A DNA stretch of 64,000 bases from Chloroflexota bacterium (GCA_024434115.1 QMIT01000011.1:124001-188000); one strand, 5' to 3'. Shown: positions 41,795-52,742, counted from the stretch's first letter. A program made the numbers and translations. Notes: generated from the letters alone by a model not told the origin.

Positions 41795-42781
41795 ATGGAT
41801 GCTAAATACCCTCAAATAGAACAATTCAGTTGGAAAAGCCTTAGACATGCGCTGAAACAAGCGGATCCAACGATTTTTGACGAGTGTCTAAGATTTCTAA
41901 TGGATCACCCTCGTACTATGGGATCAGGCTATATCAGAGAAATGATTTGGCGATATATGCCTCGCTATCCACTAACTGAGACTCAACTCTCAACCATACA
42001 GCAAATAGCACTCCAATATCTTGAACGGCCCATGAGTCGGGAATTTAAGTGGATGTGCCTTACAATGGCCCGTATGGCAAATGAGCAGTTCTGGGTGAAG
42101 GTCAAGGCCCTTTTAGATTCTGACACCCCAATAACACAAATCAATGCTTTTTGTTTATATGCTTATTCCGAAGGTGTTCTTGCCGGTGAACGTCAACGCT
42201 TGAAGTTACAGAGTGAAACGCATCAGCCGCTGCGAGACCCTGAGAAATTAAAGCAATTAATGCCTATGTTTGGCTATGATGGAAAGGATGATTTTTATCG
42301 TTTCATAGTTGACCGAGAGAATTGGGTAGATGGAAAAGTTATCTATCAGACTCCAGATCAATCAGAACTTCCAGTCCTTTATTATTTCGGAGATTTTGAC
42401 CATCTAGGTAGAAAACTTGCATCATTAGACATGCGACAATGCCTCCCAGATGTTTTGATGCCCAAATTGGCTAAAGTAATGTCATTGGGTTTATTGAGCA
42501 TGAATATGGTTCATAGTATTTGGCTCTATACCATCTATTTACTTGAGAAAATCAATGATCCTCGTGTAGTGCCTATTTTGACAGATTTTTTAGAACAAAA
42601 AGTAGATTGGAAGTTTGAAACCGTCACAAAAGGGCTTATGTATCGGGCTGCTTTGAATGTTTTTCTCCACTATCAAACTCCTGAAGCGATGCAGGCAATC
42701 AAAAATCGCCCTCAATTAGAAGAAATTTTGAAAGAAGGGGTTGCCGAGGGTTATGGCTGGTTGCTGAAAAAGATTCCCTAA
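41795..42781 (+). CDS. Hypothetical protein, 328 aa, helical
   Basis: No family is recognised. The whole chain is predicted helical by eye, with repeats of about 35 residues (DECLRFLMDHPRTMGSGYIREMIWRYM, KVMSLGLLSMNMVHSIWLYTIYLLEKIND, RVVPILTDFLEQKV), so a HEAT-like repeat fold is possible. It has no signal or membrane segment. Composition is A/T-rich compared with fabI. No clear ribosome site precedes the ATG, so the start is uncertain. Confidence 0.6.
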   Translation: MDAKYPQIEQFSWKSLRHALKQADPTIFDECLRFLMDHPRTMGSGYIREMIWRYMPRYPLTETQLSTIQQIALQYLERPMSREFKWMCLTMARMANEQFWVKVKALLDSDTPITQINAFCLYAYSEGVLAGERQRLKLQSETHQPLRDPEKLKQLMPMFGYDGKDDFYRFIVDRENWVDGKVIYQTPDQSELPVLYYFGDFDHLGRKLASLDMRQCLPDVLMPKLAKVMSLGLLSMNMVHSIWLYTIYLLEKINDPRVVPILTDFLEQKVDWKFETVTKGLMYRAALNVFLHYQTPEAMQAIKNRPQLEEILKEGVAEGYGWLLKKIP

Positions 42782-42786
42782 GCGTT

Positions 42787-43644
42787 TTATTGCAATCGCC
42801 CCAATTTCTCCGGATTGACCACAAAACGCACGGCTTGGATTTGCGAATCCCCCACATCTACCGACATCACTCCGATGAGTTTACCCGCATCATCTCGAAT
42901 TAACACCGAAGCCCCGCCATTGATTTCGGCTATCTCCGCCGTATACTGCTCACGTCCCTGAATCGCCAACAGCACTCTGGCAACTTTGTCGCGGGTGTAA
43001 ATGGGCAGGCGGGCCGCTTGAACCACCCCACCCCCATCCGACCAAAGGGTGACATTTTCAGCGAGGACATTCATCAATTCGTCCAGATCACCCGAACCAA
43101 CGGCCTGCATAAATTTGAGTAAAATGCGCTCATGTTCTTCTTTGCTCGTTTTGAAACGGGGACGGTTGGCGGCAAGGTGCTGTTTGGCACGATGGAATAA
43201 CTGGCGACAGGTGGCCTCCTCTTTGCCGACGATTTGTGAAATTTCATCATAGCCGTAATCAAAAACCTCACGCAGCAAAAACACGGCCCGCTCAATCGGC
43301 GTCAGATTTTCTAGCAGCATCAAAAAGGCCATTGAAATAGATTCATGCTGGGTCACGATATGGAGCGGATCGAGGGTCGCCGCATTATCTAAATGGGTCG
43401 GCAGTGGCTCTGGCAACCACGGGCCATAGTAGGTTTCGCGCTTCTCTTGGGCAGATTTCAGACGGTCAAGGCACAAACGAGTAATGACGGTGGTCAAAAA
43501 TGGCTTGATGGATTGAACATTTTCGGCGGTGGCTTGATAGCGCAGGTAGGTCTCTTGCACCATATCCTCAGCCTCCATCACGCTGCCCAACATGCGATAG
43601 GCAATTGAAAAAAGGAGTGGGCGATAGCTTTCAAATGGTTCCAT
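42787..43644 (-). CDS. ECF41-type sigma factor with SnoaL-like C-terminal domain
   Basis: Region 2 (YRPLLFSIAYRMLGSVMEAEDMVQETYLRY) and region 4 (LTPIERAVFLLREVFDYGYDEISQIVGKEEATCRQLFHRAKQHL) are those of an ECF sigma factor. The long C-terminal domain is SnoaL-like and carries the ECF41 marks YGPWLPEP, WSDGGG, and NPEKL. In this group the extension replaces an anti-sigma factor and controls activity. ECF41 genes usually sit beside a carboxymuconolactone decarboxylase, oxidoreductase or epimerase gene; none is adjacent here, which makes this an orphan. Confidence 0.9.
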   Translation of the reverse strand: MEPFESYRPLLFSIAYRMLGSVMEAEDMVQETYLRYQATAENVQSIKPFLTTVITRLCLDRLKSAQEKRETYYGPWLPEPLPTHLDNAATLDPLHIVTQHESISMAFLMLLENLTPIERAVFLLREVFDYGYDEISQIVGKEEATCRQLFHRAKQHLAANRPRFKTSKEEHERILLKFMQAVGSGDLDELMNVLAENVTLWSDGGGVVQAARLPIYTRDKVARVLLAIQGREQYTAEIAEINGGASVLIRDDAGKLIGVMSVDVGDSQIQAVRFVVNPEKLGRLQ

Positions 43645-43817
43645 GACAATGGCCCTCGGATGATTTTTCTCATTATAATATGGGACGATTAAGAAATGAG
43701 CGTTGTGACAACGTTGGTGTCTTGCCGCACTTTATTTTCGGTGGTATATTGATAACGGCGTCGTTTGGTAACATAGTGTGTGCCAATCACAATTGTAGGA
43801 TTTATCTTCTAGCAAAT

Positions 43818-43847
43818 TTGACATTACCCCTGAATTTCAACTATTAT
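43818..43847 (+). promoter_or_regulatory. Promoter of the roadblock gene
   Basis: A consensus TTGACA (43818-43823) lies 18 bp from TATTAT (43842-43847). A perfect 7-bp inverted repeat (CCAGACG and CGTCTGG, 43850-43874) starts 2 bp later, at or near the transcription start. Nothing else convincing is seen in the 260-bp gap 43645-43904. Confidence 0.7.
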
Positions 43848-43904
43848 CACCAGACGTTAGGCGCACTCGTCTGGGATGGCAACACTTGAAAGGAGCGCTT
43901 GGAG

Positions 43905-44276
43905 ATGGCGAAATCGCGGACTGAATTGATGGTGGATCGTCTGCGCGACCTCGCATCGGGTACACCGGATATTGAAGCATCGGCAGTCGTCAGCGTAGAC
44001 GGCTTGATTATGGCCTCAGCGCTGCCCGCAGGTGTCGAGGAAGATCGTGTATCGGCGATGTCGGCGGCCCTACTAGCACTGGGCGAACGTATCGCTAGTG
44101 AACTAGGGCGTGGCTCTTTGGAGCGCGTGTTTGTTCAAGGCGACAAGGGCTATGTAATGCTGAGTGCGGTGGGTGAAGAAGCCGTGTTGACGATTCTGGT
44201 TCGCGCCAATGCTCGTCTCGGCCTCATCTTTTTGGATATGCGCCGTGCGGCGGATGACTTGAAGAGTCTAGTCTAG
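43905..44276 (+). CDS. Roadblock/LC7-domain protein
   Basis: The 123-residue protein is one roadblock domain: LMVDRLRDLASGTPDIEASAVVSVDGLIMASALPAG, then ALLALGERIASELGRG and GYVMLSAVGEEAVLTILVRANARLGLIFLDMRRA. Bacterial members act as regulators or partners of small GTPases of the MglA type; no GTPase gene is in the window. ATG at 43905 has AGGAG 9 bp upstream; a TTG two codons earlier is also in frame. A strong promoter and a terminator bracket the gene. Confidence 0.9.
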   Translation: MAKSRTELMVDRLRDLASGTPDIEASAVVSVDGLIMASALPAGVEEDRVSAMSAALLALGERIASELGRGSLERVFVQGDKGYVMLSAVGEEAVLTILVRANARLGLIFLDMRRAADDLKSLV

Positions 44277-44371
44277 TGGTTTTTTGCGAGTGAACTTATT
44301 TTCCGCACCACAGTTACAACGATTCCGCCAAGAGAACACTCTACATAACGGGCGGTTCATTTAAGCACCAG

Positions 44372-44407
44372 CGGGGAGCAACCAAAATGCTCCCCGTTGT
44401 TCTTTTT
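44372..44407 (+). terminator. Rho-independent terminator before pyrG
   Basis: CGGGGAGCA and TGCTCCCCG form a perfect 9-bp stem around a 7-nt loop, followed by TTGTTCTTTTT. It lies 95 bp after the roadblock gene and 37 bp before pyrG, so it could be that gene's terminator or an attenuator for pyrG. Confidence 0.75.
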
Positions 44408-44438
44408 ATAATAGGTCAACTAAGTGAAGGAGTTCTGA

Positions 44439-46097
<1,659 letters not shown>

Positions 46098-46112
46098 GGG
46101 GTAACTCGAACA

Positions 46113-46319
46113 ATGGATAAATGGCTCGAAAAATTTTGGGGGGAGGTGTTGAGCCGTGATCCCCAACGCATTATATCCGCGATGGGTAGCCTTGAAGATG
46201 ACCGAGAACGCGAGGCGATTATCACCCATTTGAAGCGGATGGCGATGGAAGAAGGATGGGCCGAACCGCAGCGGATTTCTGCAAAGGCGGCGTTGGCGGC
46301 GCTTGGCATAGCTTCTTAA
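46113..46319 (+). CDS. Small conserved-looking protein, 68 aa
   Basis: The protein is charged and helical (MDKWLEKFWGEVLSRDPQRIISAMGSLE, then AIITHLKRMAMEEGWAEPQRISAKAALAALG). I do not recognise a family. Reading is supported by its position 15 bp after pyrG, a plausible coding pattern, and the terminator that follows. It may be an operon partner of pyrG. Confidence 0.65.
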   Translation: MDKWLEKFWGEVLSRDPQRIISAMGSLEDDREREAIITHLKRMAMEEGWAEPQRISAKAALAALGIAS

Positions 46320-46342
46320 AATGTTTTTTCTGTTGAAAAGCT

Positions 46343-46371
46343 AAAGAGGTCGAAACTGAGACCTCTTTTTG
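46343..46371 (+). terminator. Terminator after pyrG unit
   Basis: AAAGAGGTC pairs with GACCTCTTT (9 bp, 8-nt loop) and runs on into T's. It ends the pyrG and small-protein transcript and faces the convergent hypothetical gene. Confidence 0.85.
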
Positions 46372-46380
46372 TTTTGCGTC

Positions 46381-46851
46381 TCAATTCTTTTGTACCGCTT
46401 TTAAGATAAAATCCGTTTCTCCAAACTGTACTATTCCACCGATGCTTGGAGGGATCTTGAATACCGATGAATACATAAACATATAGCCCTCGCTAGTTTC
46501 AATAACTATCCAACCTCCCCGCATAAAACTATCTTCAACGCACTCATAATTATCCGAGGATTGTGAGGGCCTCCAATCAAGATCAATGATCTTACCTTCC
46601 CAAAAAGCGCTTTCTATGACCTCCTCCTCCGGTGGGTAGTAACGTACATCTTTCTCCTCCAAGTAAAATGGAGACAGAAAGAATGTATAGGTCTTCCCTA
46701 CTTGCAGGTGACCGCTGTTAGGTCCCATATCGGTGATTTCCAATTGTCTTCCGCTGCGAGTTTGTACGTGAAGAACTCTGTCGTACACAACATCTTGATA
46801 CGTAGAACCCTCAAAATTGCCAGTGAGTATCCCTTGAATGAAGTTTTGCAT
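46381..46851 (-). CDS. Hypothetical protein, 156 aa, A/T-rich
   Basis: No family is recognised. The sequence is strand-rich and aromatic (YDRVLHVQTRSGRQLEITDMG, GKTYTFFLSPFYLEEKDVRYYPPEEE, GGWIVIETSEGYMFMYSSVFKIP). It has no signal peptide. ATG at 46851 has GGGAGG 8 bp upstream, which supports this start over a frame 87 bp longer. Composition is A/T-rich, and the gene is isolated between pyrG and the thiolase. Confidence 0.6.
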   Translation of the reverse strand: MQNFIQGILTGNFEGSTYQDVVYDRVLHVQTRSGRQLEITDMGPNSGHLQVGKTYTFFLSPFYLEEKDVRYYPPEEEVIESAFWEGKIIDLDWRPSQSSDNYECVEDSFMRGGWIVIETSEGYMFMYSSVFKIPPSIGGIVQFGETDFILKAVQKN

Positions 46852-46971
46852 TCGTTTTCCTCCCATAGAGAACAAAGTTATTATAGAACCAAAAAATTGA
46901 ATGGTGATTTGATTCGCGTTATACTCAGACCCTATCACTATTGAGCACGAGGTTTGGGAGAAAAATATATT

Positions 46972-48153
46972 ATGCGCGAAGCTGTTATTGTTGCTGCATC
47001 TCGCACCGCCGTTGGAAAGTCTAAACGCGGCACGACCCGCAATTTACGTTCAGATGATATGGCGGCGGCAGTTATTCAAGATTTGATGGCTCAGACAGAG
47101 GGCAAACTTGACCCGATGCTGATTGACGATGTGATTATCGGCTGTGCCATGCCGGAAGGGTCACAGGGGCTGAATTTTGCCCGCAGCATCGGCATTTTGT
47201 CGGGCCTGCCTGTCGAAGTCCCTGCCCAAACGGTCAATCGGTTTTGTTCCAGCGGCCTACAAACCGTCGCATTAGCAGCGGAACGCATTATTGCCAATGG
47301 CGCGGATGTGATTATCGCAGGCGGGGCGGAAACCATGAGCCTTGTCCCGATGACGGGCTTCCGTATCAGCCCCAACCCCACGCTGGCGATTGAAGCACCG
47401 GAAGTTTATATGAATATGGGCCTGACCGCCGAACAGGTCTCGGTAGAATTTAGGGTCTCGCGGGAAGATCAAGATGCCTTTGCCCTGCGCAGCCATCAAC
47501 GGGCCGCCGCTGCGATTGATGGTGGGAAATTCAAATCGCAAATTGTGCCATTGGAAGTGGTTGAGACCGAATATGTGAATGGCGAACGGGTGGAACGGGC
47601 AATTCAATTTGATACCGATGAACACCTGCGCCGCGATACTACCCTTGAGGGGCTGGCAAAGTTGAAGCCCGTTTTTAAGGATGGCGGTACCGTCACGGCA
47701 GGTAATTCATCCCCCCTCAGTGATGGGGCAGCGGGGGTGATTATCATGGAAGCCAGCACTGCCGCCAAATTGGGCCTCAAACCATTGGCCCGCTTTGTAG
47801 GATTTAATGTGGCCGGGGTGCGTCCTGAAATTATGGGCGTTGGGCCGATTCGTGCCATTCCACGTTTGCTGGAACGGACGGGATTACAACTGGCCGATAT
47901 TGACGTGATTGAACTCAATGAAGCGTTCGCGGCACAGGCATTGGCGGTCATCCGTGAAGTCGAACTCGACCCGGAGCGCGTTAACGTCAATGGCGGGGCG
48001 ATTGCGTTGGGCCATCCGTTGGGCTGCACAGGCGCGAAATTGACCGTGCAATTGATTCACGAAATGAAACACCGCAACAGCAAGTATGGCATGGTGACGA
48101 TGTGCATTGGCGGTGGTCAAGGCGCGGCAGGGATTTTCGAGAATTTGAATTAA
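46972..48153 (+). CDS. Acetyl-CoA C-acyltransferase (thiolase)
   Basis: This degradative-type thiolase (393 aa) would cleave 3-ketoacyl-CoA in beta-oxidation or work in reverse. The nucleophile Cys92 in NRFCSSGLQ, the NEAFAAQALAV motif, the His in LGHPLGCTGAK, and the second Cys in MCIGGGQGAA are all present. ATG at 46972 gives the usual family start (MREAVIVAASRTAVGK), with GGGAG upstream. No other beta-oxidation gene is adjacent. Confidence 0.95.
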   Translation: MREAVIVAASRTAVGKSKRGTTRNLRSDDMAAAVIQDLMAQTEGKLDPMLIDDVIIGCAMPEGSQGLNFARSIGILSGLPVEVPAQTVNRFCSSGLQTVALAAERIIANGADVIIAGGAETMSLVPMTGFRISPNPTLAIEAPEVYMNMGLTAEQVSVEFRVSREDQDAFALRSHQRAAAAIDGGKFKSQIVPLEVVETEYVNGERVERAIQFDTDEHLRRDTTLEGLAKLKPVFKDGGTVTAGNSSPLSDGAAGVIIMEASTAAKLGLKPLARFVGFNVAGVRPEIMGVGPIRAIPRLLERTGLQLADIDVIELNEAFAAQALAVIREVELDPERVNVNGGAIALGHPLGCTGAKLTVQLIHEMKHRNSKYGMVTMCIGGGQGAAGIFENLN

Positions 48154-48181
48154 TTCCAGTTCCCATAACATCGAAATCCAA

Positions 48182-48210
48182 AAACGTAGTCCAAGTGGGC
48201 TGCGTTTTTT
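48182..48210 (+). terminator. Terminator after the thiolase gene
   Basis: AAACGTAG pairs with CTGCGTTT (8 bp, one G-U) and runs into TTTTTT. It lies 29 bp after the stop. Confidence 0.75.
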
Positions 48211-48212
48211 GT

Positions 48213-48848
48213 TTAAAATTCAATCTCAGCCGAGGTTGGCGGAGGTGCAGGAGTCGTAGGTGCAGGTGTAAATGTCTGCGTATTGGCAGGCGAGGCAATC
48301 GGGGTTTGGGTATAACGCGGCGTGGGGGTCAAAGTGATGGTTGGCAAGGGGGTAAAGGTGCGGGTGGGGCGAGCAGTGGGGTATCGCGCTTCCAGTACCG
48401 ATTCGTGCATGTAGCCATAGTCGGGGAAGGCGTCGTTGGGGGTCAAGTTCACTACAAACCATTCGTCAGGAGCATCGGCGTTCGGGAATTCTGCTGGATT
48501 GGCCCGCCCATAAACGCAAACTTCACCCTCAAAACGCACGATGGTCTTACCTCGGCAACTAAATTCAGGACACTCCCGGACGTTGGCCGATGTGACATTC
48601 ACAAAAAAGATTTGGCATGGGGGCAAAGGGGTATAACTGGGAAAGATAATCAAGGTGGGCCGATTTTCAGCGGTGCTAGTGGCATGTGCTTGTTCCGTCG
48701 CTTCGGCAATCGTTTTGCGTCCGCCCTCTTCTAAAAAATTTACCAAGCCCGTCCACAGCATGTAGCCACCGAACACAAGGATAGCGGCAATCAGCATCAC
48801 GGTAATGGGGGCGGGGCCTCGGTTGCGGCCATAGGAATACTTGCTCAT
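48213..48848 (-). CDS. Membrane-anchored SH3-like protein with Thr/Pro tail
   Basis: A short basic N-terminus (MSKYSYGRNRGP) and one membrane helix (ITVMLIAAILVFGGYMLWTGL) precede an extracytoplasmic domain. Residues about 75-145 resemble a bacterial SH3 domain (FFVNVTSANVRECPEFSCRGKTIVRFEGEVCVYGR, then WFVVNLTPND), with Cys pairs that may form disulfides. A Thr/Pro-rich tail of about 55 residues ends the protein. It may bind cell-wall peptide. The start at 48848 (AAGGA upstream) is preferred to an earlier frame. A receiver-cyclase gene precedes it on the same strand. Confidence 0.75.
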   Translation of the reverse strand: MSKYSYGRNRGPAPITVMLIAAILVFGGYMLWTGLVNFLEEGGRKTIAEATEQAHATSTAENRPTLIIFPSYTPLPPCQIFFVNVTSANVRECPEFSCRGKTIVRFEGEVCVYGRANPAEFPNADAPDEWFVVNLTPNDAFPDYGYMHESVLEARYPTARPTRTFTPLPTITLTPTPRYTQTPIASPANTQTFTPAPTTPAPPPTSAEIEF

Positions 48849-48920
48849 ATTCCTTATTTTAACCGCCGACTTGCCAAAATGCTTGATATGTTCCTGACAA
48901 TTCCCTGACAATCAAGCGAA

Positions 48921-50039
48921 TTATTTCAATCTTAACAAACGATAGGCATGGACGGGTTCACTTTTTCCGGCAAGGTGTAGAGAGCTTAATGCCTGCACCT
49001 CAACATATTCCGCTACTTGTTGATAGGTGCTTTCGGTGATGACGATATGCCCACCCTGTGCCTGCTGCTGCAAGCGACTAGCGGTGTTGACGGTATCGCC
49101 GATGACGGTATAGCTCATTAACCGCTGCGAACCAACATTGCCTACCGCCGCTTCACCCGTGTGGATGCCAATACCGAGGCCAAGATTTTTGATGCTGGGA
49201 GCGTTCAGGCTTCGCTGCAACTCGGCAAAGACCTGCTGCATTTCGACGGCCATCCGCACGGCGTTAATGGCGTCAAATTCGCTGGCGACGGGCGCACCAA
49301 AAAAGCCCATAATTTCATCACCGACATATTTATCGAGTGTGCCGCGATATTTAAAGACGATGGGCGTGAGTTCCGAAAAAATGCGATTTAAAACAGACAC
49401 AACTTGTTTGGCGGGTTGTGCCTCAGCAAAAGACGTGAAGCCGCGAATATCGGCAAAAAACACGGTAATCATACGCGATTCACCACCCAATTGCAGATGG
49501 CGATCAGGATCGGACAAGATAACCTCGGTGATGTCCTCGTTGACATAACGATTAAGCACTTTGCGCAGTAGGGCATTACGGCTTTCCACTTCGTCGTGTA
49601 GTCGTCGTATACGCAGAAGCGACTTGACCTGCGTCATCATAATGAGCGAATTGAAGGGCTTGGTCAAAAAAGCATCTGCCCCAGCCTCAATTGCTTTGAG
49701 TTTATCGGGGTCGGCTTCGAGAGCGGTCACAACCATGACAGGGGTGAGACGGGTTAAAGGGTCACTTTTGAGACGGGAACACAATTCATACCCATTCATC
49801 CCCGGCATATTGACATCCAAAATGACCAGTGAAGGAACTTCTTGCGCGGCAATTTCGAGCGCCTTAACTCCGCTGTTGGCCGTTAATACCCGATACCCGG
49901 CGGTTTGCAGATAGGCCTCAATGACTTCGCGGTTCATCCAATCGTCGTCTACCACCAAAATATACTCATCACGGAAGGCGGGGACTTCAGTAGTCGAATA
50001 CTTTATTTCCGAGGAACGGGGTGTAGATGCCAGATTCAT
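48921..50039 (-). CDS. Response regulator with adenylate/guanylate cyclase domain
   Basis: A receiver domain (about residues 22-140) has ILVVDDDWMNRE, Asp in LVILDVNMPGMNGYEL, TALEAD and FLTKPFN. A short coiled linker leads to a class III nucleotide cyclase domain (about 175-372): MITVFFADIRGFTSFAE, LDKYVGDEIMGFFGAPV, LGIGIHTGEAAVGNVGS, and IGDTVNTASRLQQQA. The two metal-binding Asp residues (FADI and VGDE) and the purine-site pattern fit an active enzyme, more likely adenylate than guanylate. The partner kinase is not adjacent. ATG at 50039 is chosen because the family pattern starts soon after and the longer upstream frame crosses the sdh terminator. Confidence 0.92.
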   Translation of the reverse strand: MNLASTPRSSEIKYSTTEVPAFRDEYILVVDDDWMNREVIEAYLQTAGYRVLTANSGVKALEIAAQEVPSLVILDVNMPGMNGYELCSRLKSDPLTRLTPVMVVTALEADPDKLKAIEAGADAFLTKPFNSLIMMTQVKSLLRIRRLHDEVESRNALLRKVLNRYVNEDITEVILSDPDRHLQLGGESRMITVFFADIRGFTSFAEAQPAKQVVSVLNRIFSELTPIVFKYRGTLDKYVGDEIMGFFGAPVASEFDAINAVRMAVEMQQVFAELQRSLNAPSIKNLGLGIGIHTGEAAVGNVGSQRLMSYTVIGDTVNTASRLQQQAQGGHIVITESTYQQVAEYVEVQALSSLHLAGKSEPVHAYRLLRLK

Positions 50040-50090
50040 GAACACTACCCTGATAAAATTTCTATAATTATCTATCACGTACATTGTAAA

Positions 50091-50133
50091 TAAAAACGAC
50101 CTAGCAGCGCGAATCTCACTCCTACTAGGTCGT
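50091..50133 (-). terminator. Terminator of the sdh operon
   Basis: Minus-strand ACGACCTAG pairs with CTAGGTCGT (9 bp) across a 20-nt loop and is followed by TTTTTA. It lies 28 bp after the sdhB stop. Confidence 0.8.
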
Positions 50134-50160
50134 TTATGGTTAGAAATCTTTCGGATTAGG

Positions 50161-50880
50161 CTAGCGACCATTCCGCTGAATGGCTAACTTCACTTCCCCA
50201 ATGGCGCGGGTGACTTCAATTTCACGTGGGCAGGCCGGGGTACAGTTAAAGATAGTACGGCAGCGCCACACCCCCGATTCCTCGGACAAGATATTGAGAC
50301 GTTCTTGGGTTGCCCCATCGCGGCTGTCGAAGATAAACCGATGCGCGTTGACAATCGCCGCAGGGCCAATATATTCACCACTGGCCCAAAAACTGGGGCA
50401 ACTTGTTGTGCAGCAGGCACACAAAATACACTTGGTTGTGTCATCGAAGCGGGCGCGGTCTTCCGGGCTTTGACGGCGCTCACGGCCATCACCGGGGCGC
50501 GGGGTGGCAGGCATAAAATAGGGCATGACGGCGCGATAGTGATCGAAGAAGGGTTCAAAATCTACCACCAAATCTTTGACCACTGGTAGGCCCAAAATCG
50601 GCTCGACCTGAATCTGCCCGCCGTCTTTTAAATCTAGGGTTTTGACCAGTACCTTGCAGGCCAGTTTGTTAACCCCATTGATACGCACGGCGTCCGAACC
50701 ACACACCCCGTGCGCGCATGAGCGGCGTAGGGTCAGGGTGCCGTCCTGCTCCCATTTGACACGGTGCAGCAGTTCCAGAATGCGGTCAGTCGGTTCTACA
50801 TTATCAAGGGTATATTCGCCCCAATAGGGTTTTTTGTCTACTTCCGGGTTAAACCGCCGGATACGGAATTTGACTTTCAT
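50161..50880 (-). CDS. sdhB: Succinate dehydrogenase iron-sulfur subunit
   Basis: SdhB carries electrons from FAD to quinone through three Fe-S clusters. The 2Fe-2S motif is RRSCAHGVCGSDAV plus LACKV. Later CILCACCTTSCPSFW and CRTIFNCTPACP supply the 4Fe-4S and 3Fe-4S ligands. The second set has an extra Cys (CACC) relative to many homologues. It is the last gene of the sdhC-A-B order, 29 bp after sdhA, and ends at a strong terminator. Confidence 0.96.
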   Translation of the reverse strand: MKVKFRIRRFNPEVDKKPYWGEYTLDNVEPTDRILELLHRVKWEQDGTLTLRRSCAHGVCGSDAVRINGVNKLACKVLVKTLDLKDGGQIQVEPILGLPVVKDLVVDFEPFFDHYRAVMPYFMPATPRPGDGRERRQSPEDRARFDDTTKCILCACCTTSCPSFWASGEYIGPAAIVNAHRFIFDSRDGATQERLNILSEESGVWRCRTIFNCTPACPREIEVTRAIGEVKLAIQRNGR

Positions 50881-50909
50881 GAACGGTTCTGCTCCTAGAT
50901 TCCCTATAC

Positions 50910-52697
50910 TTAGTAGACGCGCTCGGCAGGTTGATAACCCAGTGAGAGGTCAACCGCACGGTCATGAGCAATACGAATGCCACCTTTTTCGGGATAGGCC
51001 ATCGTGTGTACCAAGAAATTCACATCGTCGCGTTTGGGATAATCTTCGCGGCTGTGGCCCCCACGACTTTCCTTACGTTCTATTGCGCTGAGAGTGGTGA
51101 TTTCGGCCAAGTCCAACATGCAGCCGAGTTCCCACGCTTCCAACAGGTCAGTATTGAAGCGCATCCCACGATCTTCAATGGCTAGATCGTTTTGAAAACG
51201 AGATTTCAATTCACGGACGGTATCCAGAGCTTTTTGGAGGCCGGGGGCTTCACGGAACACACTGACGTGATCCATCATCACCTTTTGCATTTCTTGGCGG
51301 ATCATGTACGGTTTGGTTTTGCCAGAACTCTTACGAATCCGCTCAATTTCGGCGACGATCTTCCCGGCTGGATTGGCTGGCAGCGGCACAAAATCCGCTT
51401 GGCGTGCATAATCAGCCATCGCCTTGCCTGCTTTACGGCCAAACACAATTAGGTCGGTTAGGCTGTTGGTGCCCAAACGGTTCGCCCCGTGTACACTCAC
51501 ACAAGCGACTTCACCTGCTGCATAGAGGCCGGGAACAACCGTGCCCGCACCCGCGCTGATGACCTCAGCATCCAAATTGGTTGGGATGCCTCCCATACCA
51601 TAGTGAGCCGTCGGTTGAATTGGAATGGGTGATTTAGTGGGGTCAATGCCAAGATAAGTATGGCAGAAATCGGTGATGTCGGGCAGTTTTGACAGGATAT
51701 AGGCCGCGTCTACCCGGCGATCTTCACCTGCTTCGGCCAGATAACGGTTGACGGTTTCGGGACGCACATCCAAATGGACATAACGCTTGCCGCCGATGCC
51801 ACGTCCGGCTTGCACTTCCAAGTAAATTGAACGGGCCACCACGTCACGACTGGCAAGGTCTTTGATGGTTGGGGCGTAGCGTTCCATAAAACGTTCGCCC
51901 TTGTCATTAATCAAAACGCCGCCTTCGCCGCGCACGGCCTCGGTGATCAGCAGACCCACCGGATAAAGGCCAGTGGGGTGGAATTGGAAAAATTCCATAT
52001 CTTGTAGAGGCAATCCCGCCCGCCAAACCAATGCAGGGCCATCCCCGGTCAGGCTGTGGGCATTACTGGTTGTTTCCCAAAGGCGACCCCACCCCCCGGT
52101 TGCGAAACAGATGGCTTTCGCATGGAAGACATGAATTTCGCCATCATCAATACAGACCGCCGCTACTCCACAGACCTTGCCATCATTGGTAATGAGGTCA
52201 ATGGCCTGATATTCATCAAAAAACGCAACTTTTTCTTTGATGCAGTTTTGATAAAGGGTCTGCAAAATCATATGCCCGGTGCGGTCAGCGGCATGGCAGG
52301 CGCGGCGGACAGGTTTTTTTGTTTGATTATTGGTGTGACCACCAAAACGACGCTGGGAGATTGTGCCATCGGGGTTGCGGTCAAAGGGCAGCCCCATCAG
52401 TTCCAATTCGATAACAGCATCAATCGCTTCACGGGCCAGTGTTTCGGCGGCATTCTGATCGGTGAGATAGTCGCCGCCCTTGACGGTATCAAAGGCGTGC
52501 CATTCCCAATGGTCTTCATCAAGATTCGCCAGTGCTGCGCCGATACCCCCCTGCGCGGTTCCGGTATGGCTGCGGGTGGGATAGAGTTTACTGATCACGG
52601 CGGTTTTGGCTCCACGACTGGCATAGAGGGCTGCCATCATCCCTGCGCCGCCTGCACCAATGACGACCACATCAAATTGATGGGTTTTGACATCCAT
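50910..52697 (-). CDS. sdhA: Succinate dehydrogenase flavoprotein subunit
   Basis: SdhA oxidises succinate to fumarate. The FAD dinucleotide motif is [16 protein letters not shown], and the covalent FAD His lies in [15 protein letters not shown]. Substrate and catalytic motifs follow: [50 protein letters not shown], and [11 protein letters not shown]. The C-terminal [15 protein letters not shown] is normal. Length is 595 aa. It lies 45 bp after the sdhC(D) gene. Confidence 0.97.
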   Translation of the reverse strand: MDVKTHQFDVVVIGAGGAGMMAALYASRGAKTAVISKLYPTRSHTGTAQGGIGAALANLDEDHWEWHAFDTVKGGDYLTDQNAAETLAREAIDAVIELELMGLPFDRNPDGTISQRRFGGHTNNQTKKPVRRACHAADRTGHMILQTLYQNCIKEKVAFFDEYQAIDLITNDGKVCGVAAVCIDDGEIHVFHAKAICFATGGWGRLWETTSNAHSLTGDGPALVWRAGLPLQDMEFFQFHPTGLYPVGLLITEAVRGEGGVLINDKGERFMERYAPTIKDLASRDVVARSIYLEVQAGRGIGGKRYVHLDVRPETVNRYLAEAGEDRRVDAAYILSKLPDITDFCHTYLGIDPTKSPIPIQPTAHYGMGGIPTNLDAEVISAGAGTVVPGLYAAGEVACVSVHGANRLGTNSLTDLIVFGRKAGKAMADYARQADFVPLPANPAGKIVAEIERIRKSSGKTKPYMIRQEMQKVMMDHVSVFREAPGLQKALDTVRELKSRFQNDLAIEDRGMRFNTDLLEAWELGCMLDLAEITTLSAIERKESRGGHSREDYPKRDDVNFLVHTMAYPEKGGIRIAHDRAVDLSLGYQPAERVY

Positions 52698-52742
52698 AAC
52701 CTTCTATAACTCCTTTAGGTATGCTCTACCGTTAAACCCAAT

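Noticed and set aside
43680..43889. Possible small gene of 69 codons
   Set aside because: It covers the roadblock promoter and the 7-bp inverted repeat, has no ribosome site and no protein-like pattern.
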